NCBI GenBank assembly: GCA_035079385.1
Contig: JAVHKY010000047.1
Location: 1,612,001 to 1,676,000 of the forward strand
Source: Aspidiotus rigidus
Taxonomy: Eukaryota > Arthropoda > Insecta > Hemiptera > Diaspididae
DNA: 64,000 nt
Direction of reading: 5' to 3'
The notes beneath the pieces are model-generated. The model made no database searches and was not told the DNA's origin. It worked only from the letters and a program-made list of their open reading frames with translations. Positions 1 through 12,388 of the stretch are shown piece by piece (positions within the stretch are counted from its first letter, which is position 1; each line of letters starts with the position of its first letter). A program made the position numbers and the translations under genes.

Positions 1-1198
1 AGTAAGTTGAATCAACTTCTGACGTAACTCACCTCAAGAATTTATTAGCTCCACGACTGTTTTCGGTACTTTATAACTGATGTTGGGCAACTGATTTTCA
101 ATTTACACCCGTCCTTCATGAGCTTTAGGAGATTGTGTGGAGGGTTTCGACGGTGAAAGATTCTCAAGTTGGAAAAAATTGATCGTTAGGTTTTGGACGT
201 TCTTAATAGATTTGTAAAAATGGACACTACAAAGTTATAGCTTATTTCATTTTCTTTGGAGTTTCCGAGTTCTTTGACTCGACGGTGGCAAACTTTCAGA
301 TTTTTCCAAGTCCCTAAAATAAGTCAAGGTCATTAGACTCACTAGGAAGGCTATCCCGTAGTCCCAGCTCTTACCCTTCTCATACAAAGTCAAGGTTCTT
401 GATTCTCTAAAGTAGGTCAAAGTCACTCATTTGCAGATAGAAGCGAATCCCCAAATCTCCCTCACATTACTTAATTCGTGCTTTTCTCTTGATTGACTGA
501 TCATTCTACAAGTTCCCGCTAGTTCTCTCTTCGTTCCTTTCTCGTACGGTACATGGGACGCCCATTGCCTCATTCTAAAAAAATATTGTGATCAGTATCA
601 ATATGGCTTTCGCAATTTTAAGTATCTATTAAAATTTTCCATTACAATATGTTATTAGTACCATAAAAGTATAGAACTAAACGAACGCCGTATTCGTGAT
701 CTTGAACGCGAACCTGTGCGAGAAATGACCCTCAGTTCCTCTAGCGAGCCTTACGACCTTGAACTGATGAAGTTTCGAAGTCCGCCCTCGTAGGTTCCCC
801 TCTTCAAAACGCAACGTTTCGCGGAACCTTCATTAAAGATCATGTTTTATATCTCATACTACTTAGTAAGAGCGTCATCGATAATGTAGATATGAATGGT
901 TCCGAGGGCTGATAGTTAGAGGAAAGCTCACTACTTGCAGAGTTTCTTTCAGTCCTGGTGTAAAGCTAAACGGTATGAAGGTTCCGACATATGAATCCTT
1001 CGGTAGTGGACCTCAAATTTTTCTAAGTCCCTGAAGTAAGTCAAGGGTATCCAAGAGAGTGGTTTTATATCAGACGAGTTATCATTAAGCTTCAATTTGC
1101 ATATTGCTTTTATTGCTACGTAGGTAGAATGTTTGTGAAAAAGGTCTCTTTCAAATGCGTATTTTTATAAAAATTTTATTTTTTATACTGGTGTACAG
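1..1198. other. Intronic or upstream non-coding stretch
   Basis: No exon of the calcium-channel gene could be found here. A motif close to AAGTCCCTAAAATAAGTC occurs at 308-330 and again, slightly changed, at 1025-1047, and AGTCAAGGT-type words recur around 385-425. This suggests decayed repeat DNA. The window opens with AGTAAGT, which would fit a splice donor at the very edge, but no coding can be checked. Confidence 0.4.
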
Positions 1199-4100
1199 GT
1201 GATAAAAATTTGCTTCAATCGCTGATATTTGATGCGAAGGCTACTCAAGACTTTGAAAATCCTACTTCTTCAATATTATCCAATAAACAAGATAAACAGT
1301 AAGTAAAAAGAGAACAGAAAGACATCACCACACTGTAATGAACTAAGAACCCGCAAAAAAAAATTGCCTAGAATGTCCACTGAAACTCTTTGGAATTTTG
1401 TAGTCCCAAATTTTGACTCTTCTAAAACTGATTCCAAATATTTGAAATGATGATGAATAATAATTATTATTTTTAGAATCATTTTTTGATTTTTTTTTAA
1501 ACACGCCACGCAGCAATAGCTTACGTCACACATTTTTTACTCGCATAATCCCACGCACATGTTCAATATGGCACACTAGTCGTAATTTGCACCGATTTAT
1601 TTTTGATGCACGTAATTTTTGATATATTTTGGATTCCTGGATTTCCAACCACCATCATCGTAAACTTACTAATCTATTCTTATTTATAGCTAGATATCGT
1701 AAATATTGTGATGTTTCCTTTATTACTAATATTCTATTGCACAGCAAATTGCACTAATTGTTTGTAATTAATTGCACTAATTGTTTTCTTACAATTTTAT
1801 AAAGCCCATTAGCTACACTAATGGCCTTATTGCAAAGGTAAAGTATAACATTTGGAAATTAAACGAACAAGAAATTGATTGAATGATATGTGTATTTCAC
1901 AAAACTTTTTTCATTATACTACGTACCGTATACTTATCGCTTAAATTAGATCGCGTACGAGTACAATTTCATGTATGAAGGAGACGAGACAAGCTTTTGC
2001 ACAAAACATCTGTTATGGAATAATTTTCTCTGTCTGATGCAAAGTTGAAAGTATTTATTAATATCTTGTGATATAACTATGACTCTGGTTCATAATTCAA
2101 TATAGGATAGAAAAGATAAAAATTTTAGAGGTACATATTCGATCTTTTCTCCTCGGTGATAGCCAAAAATTCGGGAGTGTCGGTCAGCGCTGCCTTGCTA
2201 CTTTCTGAAAGTGAGGACGGGATATGAGCTATGCTATTAAAAAAAAAAAAAAAAAAAAATTCAAAATAACTTCAAACTAAAGCTGATTTAAGCTTCTTGC
2301 CATTCTACATGATTTTAAATTTTTCGGTTTTTTTTTCGTGCACCAGCATAATCTGTATCCTGTTCTCAGATTTGGCAGAAGTTTGATTTCTGTTAAACGG
2401 ACAAAGCATGTTACTAACGCTCCTTGCGGTAACTTGCGGAATGCGGATGACCTGGCCGAATTTAAAACTGGTAACCGAAGGAAGATATCTTTCGGTGAAT
2501 AATTTATAGCCTCATTACATCCTCTGGACAAATTACAGTATCCTCATTGTGTCTCCATAAAAAGTTTCATGAAACCATCTGGACCAATCAAAGTACACAG
2601 ATTTCAAAGGATTTAATTCCTCCATTCACGTCCTTATTACATCCTAATCATAACTACATTATTTTTCCTTATTCACGAGAATCCTGAATGTGCCCTCAAT
2701 GTATCTTTATTGTGCTTTAATTATGTCCTCTGACGGTCTGTCGCTTTCCAGCTTACGGTCATGCCTCTTCTACAGAACCAATCAGTCTTTTGTATCGATT
2801 TGTCCGAACAAATACTCTTCATTGCGGTGGAAACACTGAGTTTATATCGCCAAAAGCTAATATGATTGACTTAAACTTGTAGCTCTGTATTTCCCCCTTA
2901 TATCCGGTTCATTCCGCTCCAGAGACAGTTTATTCCGCTCCGGAACCGGTCCATATCGCTTTGGAGCCGATTTATTACATTCCAAGATAAGCTAAAGGCC
3001 AAAAATTATTGGGAAGGGTTGAAAATGGCTGTAAGGAAGGGTGTTGGAGGCTGGAGGCACTTGGCCTCCGGAGATACCTTGCCTCCGCCTCACTGAAGAC
3101 GGAAGCGGAGGCTAGCTGAAAATTGAAGGCTCACTGGAAGCTTGGAGGCATCTGGAGCTACCTCCAAAGTGCCTCTGGAGTGCTACAGTGAGGATTTAAA
3201 CCAAGGTGTTGGAGGCTGGAGCATTTTGCCTCCGGAGGTACCTTGTTTCGATCTAGAGGCTTGGAGGTGCTTCCAAAGACCTTTTAGGTGGCATTTTTTT
3301 CAACAGTATTCTATTCCTTGAAACCTCATTCAGCCACTTTGATACTAGCGCTGCTCGGTTCGAATAAAAACCATACACTTTCTGAGTATCATCTGTCATC
3401 TGGCAACATTGATAGGCCAATATGCTGCATCTGGTCACACTGATCAATGCTACAAGTGCCTCCGGAGGCGTCTCCTCCAATTTCAGTAAATGCGCTGGAG
3501 GCACTTGGAGGTACCTCCAGAGACATACTTTGAAGGTCAGGAGGCGGCAACCGGAGAGGGAGGGTCATTTTCTGTATTCGTTCTGTAGGCGAAGTTGGTG
3601 GCCTCCAAAAAAAATTATGCCTCCAACACCCTTGGCTGTAAGTTTAAGTTGATGCAAGAATCAACTGGAAGCCTTAGACTAAAGTTTAAATCAATGATTA
3701 TTGGCTTGATATCCTTGATTTTTTTGTGGGCGAGTCCGGTCGACTAAACAGAGGGCGAAATCCCAATTTTCCGCCATTGTATCAGACACACAGTAATAAG
3801 GTAGACGTTTTCAACAGTGTAATTTTCTATTGAACAGATGTTTTATCAAAAGAGATAAGAACTTTTTTAGTCAAGAACTTACAGGATCATTCGTTATTTA
3901 CAGTGGCGTAGCCAGAAAATTTTTCTAGGGAGGATTGAACCGAAATATTTTGTAGGAGAGGGTCTTTGAACACCTTATTTCATGATATCTCAAGGCAGAT
4001 TTTTCAGTACTGAAACGGGTATCCATCCATTCTCTTACAATATAACTCCTCCGTTTTTACCGAATTATCAACGTAAACATAAGACCTAAAGAATTTTACA

Positions 4101-7100
4101 CGTTTGTGTGAAAAGTGGGTATTATTTTTCAGAGAAAGTTACGAGATATAAACAATCTGATACCTACTTACCTAATTTTAAGGTGTTATATTTTTTTGAA
4201 AGTAGAATAAACATCATCCGTAAAATGTTTTGTAACACCCTGTATTTTTTACAGTATCGGGCATGACCAATTCGGTGTAACGATGACTTTTATTGCCACT
4301 CGTAGCGGACTCCTGAGATGGAAAGATCACGCTTCCACTGATTCCGATCAAATGGGAAGACTGTAAGACAACAGCTTGACATTTACAATTTGAAGGAATA
4401 GACAAAGAGGGAAAAAATTGAGATTATTTTGTATTTTTTCTCTTCATCTTAGACATTTTAGTCAAACTAATAGCAGGAGTATAGACGAAATCTGGTATAA
4501 GAGAGCGGTCGATCAACATGAGATTGAAGACAACAGTTTTGTTTTCTCAGTTCCGTTCAGCTCAAGTTTGTAATTCGTATGAAATCTATTGAAGTTCTTT
4601 CCTCGTAACGATTTTGATTTTGAGATTATCCTTTTAGGTGGTAGTGCGATGAATAACCCTCAAGTGACTGCTACTCACGCAATTTTCGCTGAGAAAGAGG
4701 GACGTAAAGCTCCGGTTTTGGTTATTGGGATTCAATTTCAGTACCGAACGTTGGCAGAACATTTTCTAAATATTACAGCGAAAGTAAGTTTCGTAAGAGT
4801 GTTCTTACAAAAATCTATATTAGAGTCGTATTCAAGGGAGGGGGCGTGGTACTGAGCATCCACATTTTCGAAACCCCTCGCTACAATTTAACGCCTATTG
4901 GTGGGCGATTGCTGAGGGACATGAGCTCATCCAACTACTCGTACCTAAATCTAGGATTTTTCTTTTTTCCCCTTCTTCTTAAGGATAGAAAATCCTCATT
5001 AAAATTTGGTTGCAGGCAAATCTAGATTTGTATTGACCCCAGAATAAATTCTACCTAAAGATAAGAAATTATATTTGGGAAAAGTTGTGCTTTTTCATCG
5101 GCAGAGAGGGCAATATTATTGTCTAATAAAATTTCAGTTCAAAACCCCTATGTGCGACGAAAGTACCAGTCTCGCTAATGGGAGCGTTCAACGCTAACGT
5201 AGAAGACGTCAAATCGGCTCGCTGAATTTCATTCATGCTTTAGTATAATACAGCTAGTATAATATTGCATAGAGTGGTGGGAACTCGCAAAATGTCAATT
5301 CAGGTCCAGGAGGCTTGGACTTAGTATTAGCCCAGTATAGTACCTAGTATATACTTAGTATAATATACTACATGAAGTAGCACCAATAGGGAGGGAGCTA
5401 GCCAGTATGCTGTACAGACACCCGGACGCAAATTCCAGAATCAGGGGTAGGGCTGAGGTTCGACGTAAAAAACTTCCAAGTCCCAAATTAATGCGCCCGG
5501 ACGCATATTTTGAAATTAGGGTAGGGGTAGAGAAAAGGCATGAAACATGTCAAAATGGCACCCATTTATTGGCCCGAGAAAAATAATAGGAAGCACAAGA
5601 TAAGGAAAGGGACTTGGCAGCATTTCAAAATTATGAACAAGAAAATAAATGTTTCACAAGAAAAAATTATTAATGATGAGATAAAAAATTTTTAGGACTA
5701 CAAATTATTATAATGCACAAGTAATCAAATGTCTCACTTCATAAAAATACATATGCCTAAGAACAATTTCATATCACACAGCGTAACTGTAGACATAAAA
5801 AAAAATTATTTAGTTCGCCCATTTTAAAAACAAACTCACAATTAACAATTGTACAATGAGGGCCTTCTTGGCCTTCGCGGGACGACCTCTTCTCCTTTTC
5901 TGTCCCAGAGGGATAGTTTTATAGCTTCTGCCGCCACACTAACCTCTTGCCGTCGGATTTGGACATTCATCTCCAGAGGCTGATACGGTAAGAGTCCAGA
6001 GCTCTGTCCGCCATGATTTAGACTCGCAAAAGTCCGCCAATTTGCCGTCACGTTTCCGGTGCTTCTGTAGCATTCTTGGAGTAATCGCTGTATCCATCCT
6101 AGATGATGCAGTGAAGTAATGCGTACAACTTTCTCCATCATGTTGTGAAACCGCGGGATTCGATCGTGCACGATTGTAGGCGTCTGTCCAAAGTTTCAGC
6201 GTCCCGGCTCATGTTTCAACGAACTGTACAGAATTGCACGATGCTGAGTCTCGCTGTCGCGACCACTTCCCCACCATCTCCGATATGTTGTTGAGGCACT
6301 GCCCCACGGGCAATCGTTCCCAAAGTCTATGCTCCTGTTTGATTGCACCATTGGTAGCTTGGAGGCTATTGATTGGTAGAGCTTTATAATGACGAGTGAG
6401 GACATGGGCCGCCATATTTAATCGTTAAGTCATTATTTATCTTCAGATTTCCCTATTTCAGTGACTGATAACAGTTTACCACGATTTGAAAATGATAAAA
6501 AAACTACTAGAATTGGTTTTAGAATACAGGTATCAGTGCCAAAATAAAATACAAAACATAGGTAGTGCTTTTAAATGATACAAAATATTTCCATCAATTG
6601 TATTGATTTCTCACCTTATTAGGGAACTGCGAGGATTGATGATGACGTAACGACTAAATATGGCGATCCACGTCCTCACTCATCATTATAGGGCTCTATT
6701 GTTGGTGAAGGGATAATGTTCGGCGGCTCCTTCATACTAGTTCGGATATTTGTGAACCCATTCTTTATGAAAGTATTCTATAAAATCGCGAATACGAGTT
6801 TCTTTTTTCTTCTGCCGTTTCTTCAAAAAAAGTGCACTGGCCATACTCGCACATCACTATTAACTTCGATATCGCAATTCATTTTGAAGCAAACTTAGTA
6901 AAAGGTTATTCAACAGGTAAATAAAGTGTGTTGCGCAGGTTGCGCAAAATACTAAAATACAAAGATAGAACAGTTGCGCAGATTGGGCACCTGCGCAGTA
7001 CGTGGAGGTTTGCGCAAATGTATGTAAGAGTTGCGCAAAGATGCGCAGATACCTAAAAGGATCAAACTTGGTTTAAAAACAGTATTAGATTAGTGAATAG

Positions 7101-10100
7101 TGTTTATTTTTCAAAAGATCAATACAGAATAATTATATCATACTGCCCACTCTGGGCTCCTTATATAGGACTCTTTCAGCTGTGAGTGTGACTTTATTGT
7201 TGTCGTTCAGTTTTGCATCATTGAACGGATCATTGTACAGGGAAAAATTCGTTCACTTAGTTTCCATGCTGACATATAGGAACGCTATTGGTCTACTGGA
7301 ATTGGATTTGCGACAATTTATTTAATCCAGTTACAATGTACACTTTTCTTGGGGAATTCGGTTAATATCTCGTGTATATCTGTTGATATCTTGTGTATGA
7401 GCCATCCTTGGCAATCTCTTTCAAAACTAGGTAATTTACTTTTTTTTTTGTGCTCTTTTTCTCGTGAAATCTTTTTTTTTTTTTCTTGTGCAGTTTAATA
7501 TTCCCCAAACAAAAGTAAACAAAGAATGAAGGAAATTCAGCAAGCAGACTGCATGCTTTTTGCGTGCATTTTTCAATGGATTTTACGTTGGCGACGTAAA
7601 GGAAAAATAACTCGCGAATAAAATCAAAGAAGGCGGGCGCTCTTTATGTTTTCTGTGACGGTCATTTGTGGAAGCTTGTCGAAAAGGGTCCATTTCTACG
7701 ACCCCCCCCCATTTCGGAAATATCGGCACAAATCTTTATTTGATTTGTGCCATTTGTGCTTGGAGGTCCCAGAATTTTTGCCAAATTCCTGGACCCTATA
7801 ACTTGAAAAAAAATTTGGAAGGGCTAGGGAAATGTTGGCCCCCCAAAAGGGCTTTGGAACGTGGGAGGATTGGCACAAATTTTCATTCAGTTTGTGCAGT
7901 CTCAGAATTTTTGCCACACCCCAGCCTCTATAACTTGAGGAGAAATTTAGGGGGGCCAAAAAAAAATTATCCCCTTCAGGAGATTTTGGATCCTATAAGT
8001 GACGGCACAAGTTTATACTTTATTTGTGCCAATTATGCTTTCCAGCCTCGAAATTTGTGCTATACATTCTTGGGCCCTGTACCTCAAAACAAATTGGGGA
8101 AACAAAAGATTTGAAAAGCTGAAAGTGTCGGCATAAAGTTGTATTTGATCTGTGTTTTCATTGTGTTTTAAAATGAAATTATGATATTTTTGCTACTTCA
8201 TTTGACTCCACATCTGCCGAAAAATTAGTTGGGGAGAGGGATACGGGGACTAGAAAAATTATAAAAAGTCGTCTCACTAGATATTAAAGGTTGTTAGGAA
8301 AAGTTTTGAATTCCTTCTTTTTCAAGGTTAATTTGCAGGTAATTTATATTTCCCTCCCTTCTCTGCAATTTTTACTTTTCAAACTATTGTACTTACGCTT
8401 TTCAGTGTACGGATAATCGTAATACGGAGTGCAAGAAAACGTGTACGTCCGATGACCTCGATTGTTACGTTTTGGACGACAATGGTTTCATTATTATATC
8501 TGAGAAAGCTGAACATACTGGCCAGTTTTTTGGTGAAATTGACGGTACAATTATGGATTCTTTAGTACAAGACGGAATTTATAAAAAAGTTTTTGTGCAC
8601 GACCACCAAGGCAGCTGCGAGGATGATCAATCGCCTATTTTTGATTCAGCTTTCAGAATAAAGGTAATAAATAATATGATTGTACGATTTCTTTTTGCTT
8701 TAGTATTTACTAGTCCATAGCAGGTTTACAATGATTGGCGTATCCTCAGTATTTTAATTTCGTTAATTCCTTTCTGTTTCAGCCCTTTCAAATAGTATTT
8801 TCAGGAATAAGTTGGCTCACGACTCATTTTTTGTGGCTTATTACGCAAATAAGCACACTCCAGATACGTTTAACTGATGCTCTTTATAACGAACCGCCAG
8901 AAAATGAAAGTAAGGTTCAAAAAACTCATGTTTACCATAATTTCCCCCCCCCCTGTATATATTGCGAGCTCTTTAACTACTCGAAGAGTGTTTGTGAAAA
9001 TTAAGGTATGAAAGGGTTAGAAACTACTTTAGAAGATGAAAGTCGTTTATGTCGCATATGCTGGCGCTTCTCCTCCATCGTGGAATGAGTACGGGTTTGT
9101 TTCCTCCAATATATCGGTATCGAACCTTTCGAATATAACATAATTGTCGGAAAAATCTCGACGAAACCTCTTCATCTTGGCAACTGCCAAGTTGCAGTGG
9201 CAGTGCCCCAAGTACGCAAACTCACCAGACAAAACTTAAAGCTAAATTGCTGTTGGTGTCTCTTCTTCTCCTGTCTTCATGCCCCTAAGCTTGGTCTCCC
9301 TGAAGAATGTCGTCTGTATGTGGACGCTTTATAGGTATTCCATTTGCCTATTCCTTTTCGTATCCATCTTCTTCCACATGACTGTGGCTGTAAATGCAGT
9401 CACCTCGTTCCATTGTTTTTCGGAACTCAGCATAGTGGCTACAAGGTTACTCAATACCAATCTTTTGCAGTAATCGACTAAGCTTTCCCCTTCTCACTCT
9501 CAAATACGGTGTATAGTCGTCCATGATCCAGCTCTTAATCGCAATGCAAACATGTTGCCTGCTCAACTTTCTTTAAATTCTCGTGAAGGAAATTGTTGAA
9601 GCAACCATGGCCGCTTAACCCCTGCGTCAGGAGAACGTTTCGCTGACCATGTTCTTGATTCATCTACTCATGCATGGGTCGTCTGTTTCCCTAGCTCCTT
9701 TTGAGCAATTCTTGTTTTTCATTTCTCAAGCTAGGAGCGCCTGGCTCCCTGCTTGATTCGTGAAGCCTCTTGATTAGTCGGTATCGACTATTTTTACTTT
9801 ACGCACCTCTGCTCTCTCCTTAGCAAGGACCTCGGTTGGTGGTGAACGTGCTAATACGCAAAGAGCCTCCGTCGAGATCTTGTAGTAGGCACTAACAAAC
9901 CTCAGCGCAACTTTTTCATCTCTTTCTTTCTGAGCACTATCTTCATGGAGTCAATCCACACTGGGGTACCATATAGGTGGATCGACAACGCGGTGCTCAT
10001 CTTCTTGATTCCCTCGGCTCTTCTAAATTCATAGCCAAGCGGCTTAGGTGGGTTACCCTGCCCACTTTTTCCGTTTCCAGCAGTAAATAGTGCCTGAAGC

Positions 10101-12388
10101 TAAGCTTTGAATCAAACCAGAAGCTGAGATGCTTCATCACCTTCTTGGTCGTGAAATCCGCATCCTGCAAGCGAGAGGTGGATAGTGCATCGGGGGCCAT
10201 TCTCAGCTCTGAGGATTGAATTGTATCTAATAATTTCAAGTGAGATTTACTAGATTGACTATATATCGGGGTACGGTGGTCTATTTGAGAGCGAATCAGG
10301 CTTTTATGCAGTTGGAGAAAAGTGGTGACAATTTTTTTTATAGAAACACTTTACAAAATTTGATGAAATATTAAAGAAAAATTTGGAGAGACAATAATAC
10401 CATAGCAATTGTTCACATGAGTGTTTGTCATTTTTCGAACATTGCGCTTTCTAAAAGAAAAGGAAATTTATAAGATTTCGCCTTTTTTGCCAAATATTCG
10501 TTCGTACGTTTGAACAAATCAACTTTTTGAAAATTCTCAAGTACCCATATCATTTTTTGTTCACTTAATAGATCCGAGTTATCCGGATGAGGATTATCGG
10601 GAAAACGTTGAGGAGTCAAACGCACTCAACTCGGTAGAATCGGATTTTCCAATGGATACTACCACAGTTTCAACGTCGACAGCCAATACAACCACCAATA
10701 CGACATCCATCTTCCAGGAATTTGAAAACGAAACAGACATTCCCTCGCCACCTCCTCTTTACGTACCTAGTCCTCATAAAATACGAAAACAACGTCCTCC
10801 TCAAAGTAACGTGAAACTGAAGACTTGTACGAAAAAGGTGGCGCTTTACACTTTGCAATCGGCTAGATTGAACAACAGTGGCCTATCGAATCCGTTAAAG
10901 GGTAAACTGACAAATTGTCATGCAACGGGATGCGAAAGGTATTGTCATTCTTACTCTTTAAATAATAGGAGTGAGGTGCTACTCAAATTAGTACTATTCG
11001 TGATAATTATTATCAACATTATTTTCATCTACATTGATCGCTTATAAGGGAGAGGGTCGTATGATTGTCTTACGTATGCTTTGAAAAAAAAAAAAAAAAA
11101 TGAAAATTGCTCGAAAGGTAAAAATTACAGGTGTAAATTTAGAAACTTGCCTCTATAATCGTGTACAAGGCCATGAAACGTTGACAGAACATCGAGTAGA
11201 TCGTGGCAGCTTGTCCGGAAAAATCAAGCCTACAGTTTGTCGCCAAGTTTTCTCAGTTTTGAACTTTTTATTAGCCCACCGTATGAATAGAATGAAAGGA
11301 CAAGTTACAATTTTGATATCGACCCTCTAACACGGTACTATTAAAACGCAATGAGTAAGAAAAAGTATAATTTTTAACATAGGTATTTGAACACATTGTA
11401 ATTTGGGTCGTTTGAAGAAAGTAAAATCATTGGAAGCAAAACCTTCAAACTTTTTCGTGCATGACCCGGGAATATCGCACTTTCGTTTTACCATCAAGAG
11501 ATCACCAAAAAAACAAACGTGTAGCACCTTACTGAATAATCGCAAGCAATTTGAATTCATAAAAATTCTATTAATTTATTTTTTGACAGACCATTTAGCG
11601 TTCAGAAAATACCTCACAGTAACCTTATATTATTGGTGGTGGACACGTTGTGTCCGTGTGGCAGCAAAACACTTAGTATTCAACCAAAAGAAGTTACCGA
11701 CGATGAAGGATGCAAACTGAGATATGATGACATGTACAGGCGTATTAAAGCATTGAAATGTGTGAATTATCATCCTGAAGTAAGATTTTACTCAATAACT
11801 AATTTTATTTTTATTTTCGAGGCTGTAGTCTAAAATGTGTTTGTTTCACCAAATTCAACTAATCAAGCCCCCCTTGGGCGTGTTGTTTTCAAATTACACA
11901 AAAACCTCCTGTATAGTCCTTTGTATTGGTAAGTGATGGGACTGTCACACACTTTAGCTGAATATTGTTAGTCTGGCTTAGCTAAACTAGCTCACCAGAT
12001 TATTCCTTATCGACTGAGTTTCATAAAGGGCTGTTAAAAAATAATAAATAAAAAATAGGTAGGCTATTTGTCAGGCACTTCGTGGTTTTGAGTGGGCTAA
12101 AGACACTGACCTAGTTCAGAGACTTGGAAAAATTTACGATGCTACTAAACATCGTTTAATTGAATGATGCTGTTCTAATCTCGATTTTTTTAACTTATAC
12201 TATTAATTTCCATGTCAAAAACCTAGCTCCTCAAATAGAAAAATTTAATGCTCAACGTAATTATTCTTGAAACGATTTTTTGGATACAGGAACTGGAGAT
12301 ACAGATGTGTGGACAAGGTTATCGACTTCACTCAACCTCGTTGATACTGTTATTCTCAATGTTGGTTTATGCTGTATGGCACCTGTAA
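1199..12388 (+). CDS. CACNA2D: Voltage-gated calcium channel alpha2/delta subunit (3' part of gene)
   Basis: Nine phase-consistent exons encode the C-terminal ~501 residues: 1199-1298, 4255-4362, 4453-4565, 4638-4783, 8406-8663, 8783-8909, 10572-10938, 11590-11779, 12290-12388 (TAA). The 5' exons (signal peptide, VWA, most of Cache) lie outside the window. Alpha2/delta hallmarks appear in the expected order: LIFDAKAT, FIATRSGLLRW, WYKRAVDQ, DLDCYVLDDNGF, TGQFFGEIDG, SLVQDGIYKKV, NCHATGCERPFSVQKIP and VDTLCPCG. Many paired cysteines fit an extracellular, disulfide-linked chain. The last exon ends in a hydrophobic tail (LILLFSMLVYAVWHL), as expected for GPI anchoring in this family. The known role is to bring Cav pore subunits to the membrane and raise current at synapses. 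By memory of the human proteins it is closest to the alpha2/delta-3 type; the exact paralogue (fly stolid, straightjacket or CG4587 type) is not resolved. A Thr/Ser-rich insertion around 10670-10740 looks lineage-specific. Confidence 0.9.
3036..3634. mobile_element. Non-autonomous hAT-like element (MITE), ~599 bp
   Basis: The left end reads GAAGGGTGTTGGAGGC and the right end reads GCCTCCAACACCCTTG. These are inverted copies over 15 bp, with one mismatch at the outermost base. The element is flanked on both sides by the same 8-mer GCTGTAAG (3028-3035 and 3635-3642). An 8-bp target duplication with a CA(A)GGG-like terminus is typical of hAT transposons. The interior is rich in GGAGGC/GCCTCC words and has a further partial copy of the terminal motif near 3202. 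No transposase reading frame is present, so it depends on a relative. It sits in an intron of the alpha2/delta gene. Confidence 0.72.
5421..5530. repeat. Short direct repeat pair with CCCGGACGCA
   Basis: CCCGGACGCA occurs at 5421-5430 and 5496-5505. Each copy is followed within ~20 bp by a related AATCAGGGGTAGGG / AATTAGGGTAGGG stretch. It looks like two diverged units of about 75 bp inside the intron. Just upstream (5238-5370) the word TAGTATA recurs several times. Confidence 0.5.
5842..6415 (-). other. Two adjacent minus-strand open frames, unrecognised
   Basis: A frame starting at 6415 (MAAHVLTRHYKALP...) stops at 6209. A second, in another frame, runs 6171-5842 and ends in an Arg/Pro-rich tail (PRRPRRPSL). 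They could be parts of one frame-shifted gene or a transposon remnant. I recognise no domain. They lie inside an alpha2/delta intron and overlap the inverted repeat at 6368-6703. The composition is less AT-rich than the surroundings, which favours inserted DNA over chance frames. Confidence 0.25.
6368..6703. repeat. Imperfect inverted repeat, ~60-bp arms
   Basis: The left arm (about 6368-6430), read in reverse complement, matches the right arm (about 6642-6703). Both contain AACGAYTAAATATGGCG followed by a CA(T/C)GTCCTCACTC word and a CATTATA word. The spacer is about 210 bp. Each arm, read outward, begins with ATGGCG and keeps an open frame for a dozen codons with mostly similar residues (MAAHVLTRHYKAL versus MAIHVLTHHYRAL). 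It could be a transposon terminal repeat or an inverted duplication of a short coding start. Confidence 0.55.
6932..7047. repeat. Cluster of seven TGCGCA palindromes
   Basis: The 6-bp palindrome TGCGCA occurs at 6932, 6941, 6975, 6992, 7011, 7032 and 7042. That is seven copies in 116 bp, mostly as TTGCGCA, in otherwise AT-rich DNA. Spacings are irregular (9 to 34 bp), so it is not a simple tandem array. Confidence 0.7.
7724..8165. repeat. Diverged tandem repeat, ~126-147-bp units (about 3.3 copies)
   Basis: Units begin with (C)GGCACAAA-like words at 7724, 7871, 8003 and 8129. Each then has TTTGTGC, (G)AATTTTTGCC or a variant, and a CTATAACTTGA(A/G)-like word. Similarity falls from unit to unit, indicating an old array. 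A 148-codon open frame (7668-8114) runs through it, but it only reflects the repeat and is not taken as a gene. Confidence 0.65.
9240..10240 (-). mobile_element. Decayed non-LTR retrotransposon fragment (R1/Jockey-like reverse transcriptase C-terminal part)
   Basis: Read on the minus strand with several frame changes and stops, the segment shows the ordered landmarks that follow the reverse transcriptase core in arthropod R1/Jockey-group elements: KHLSFWFDSKLSF (10130s), EKVGRVTHLSRL, LYGTPVW (about 9970), ISTEALCVLARSPPTEVL (about 9870-9815), then LTQGLSGHGCFNNFLH (about 9640-9595). The polymerase motif upstream and the 5' half are missing, and in-frame stops show it is dead. It lies in the intron between alpha2/delta exons 8909 and 10572, in antisense orientation. 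The family is assigned from remembered pattern, not from a search. Confidence 0.72.

Noticed and set aside
2239..2260. Poly-A run that could mark a retrocopy 3' end
   Set aside because: No retrocopied coding sequence precedes it; the window has many similar A/T runs.
7668..8114. 148-codon open frame
   Set aside because: It coincides with a diverged tandem repeat, which explains the open frame and the repeated peptide.
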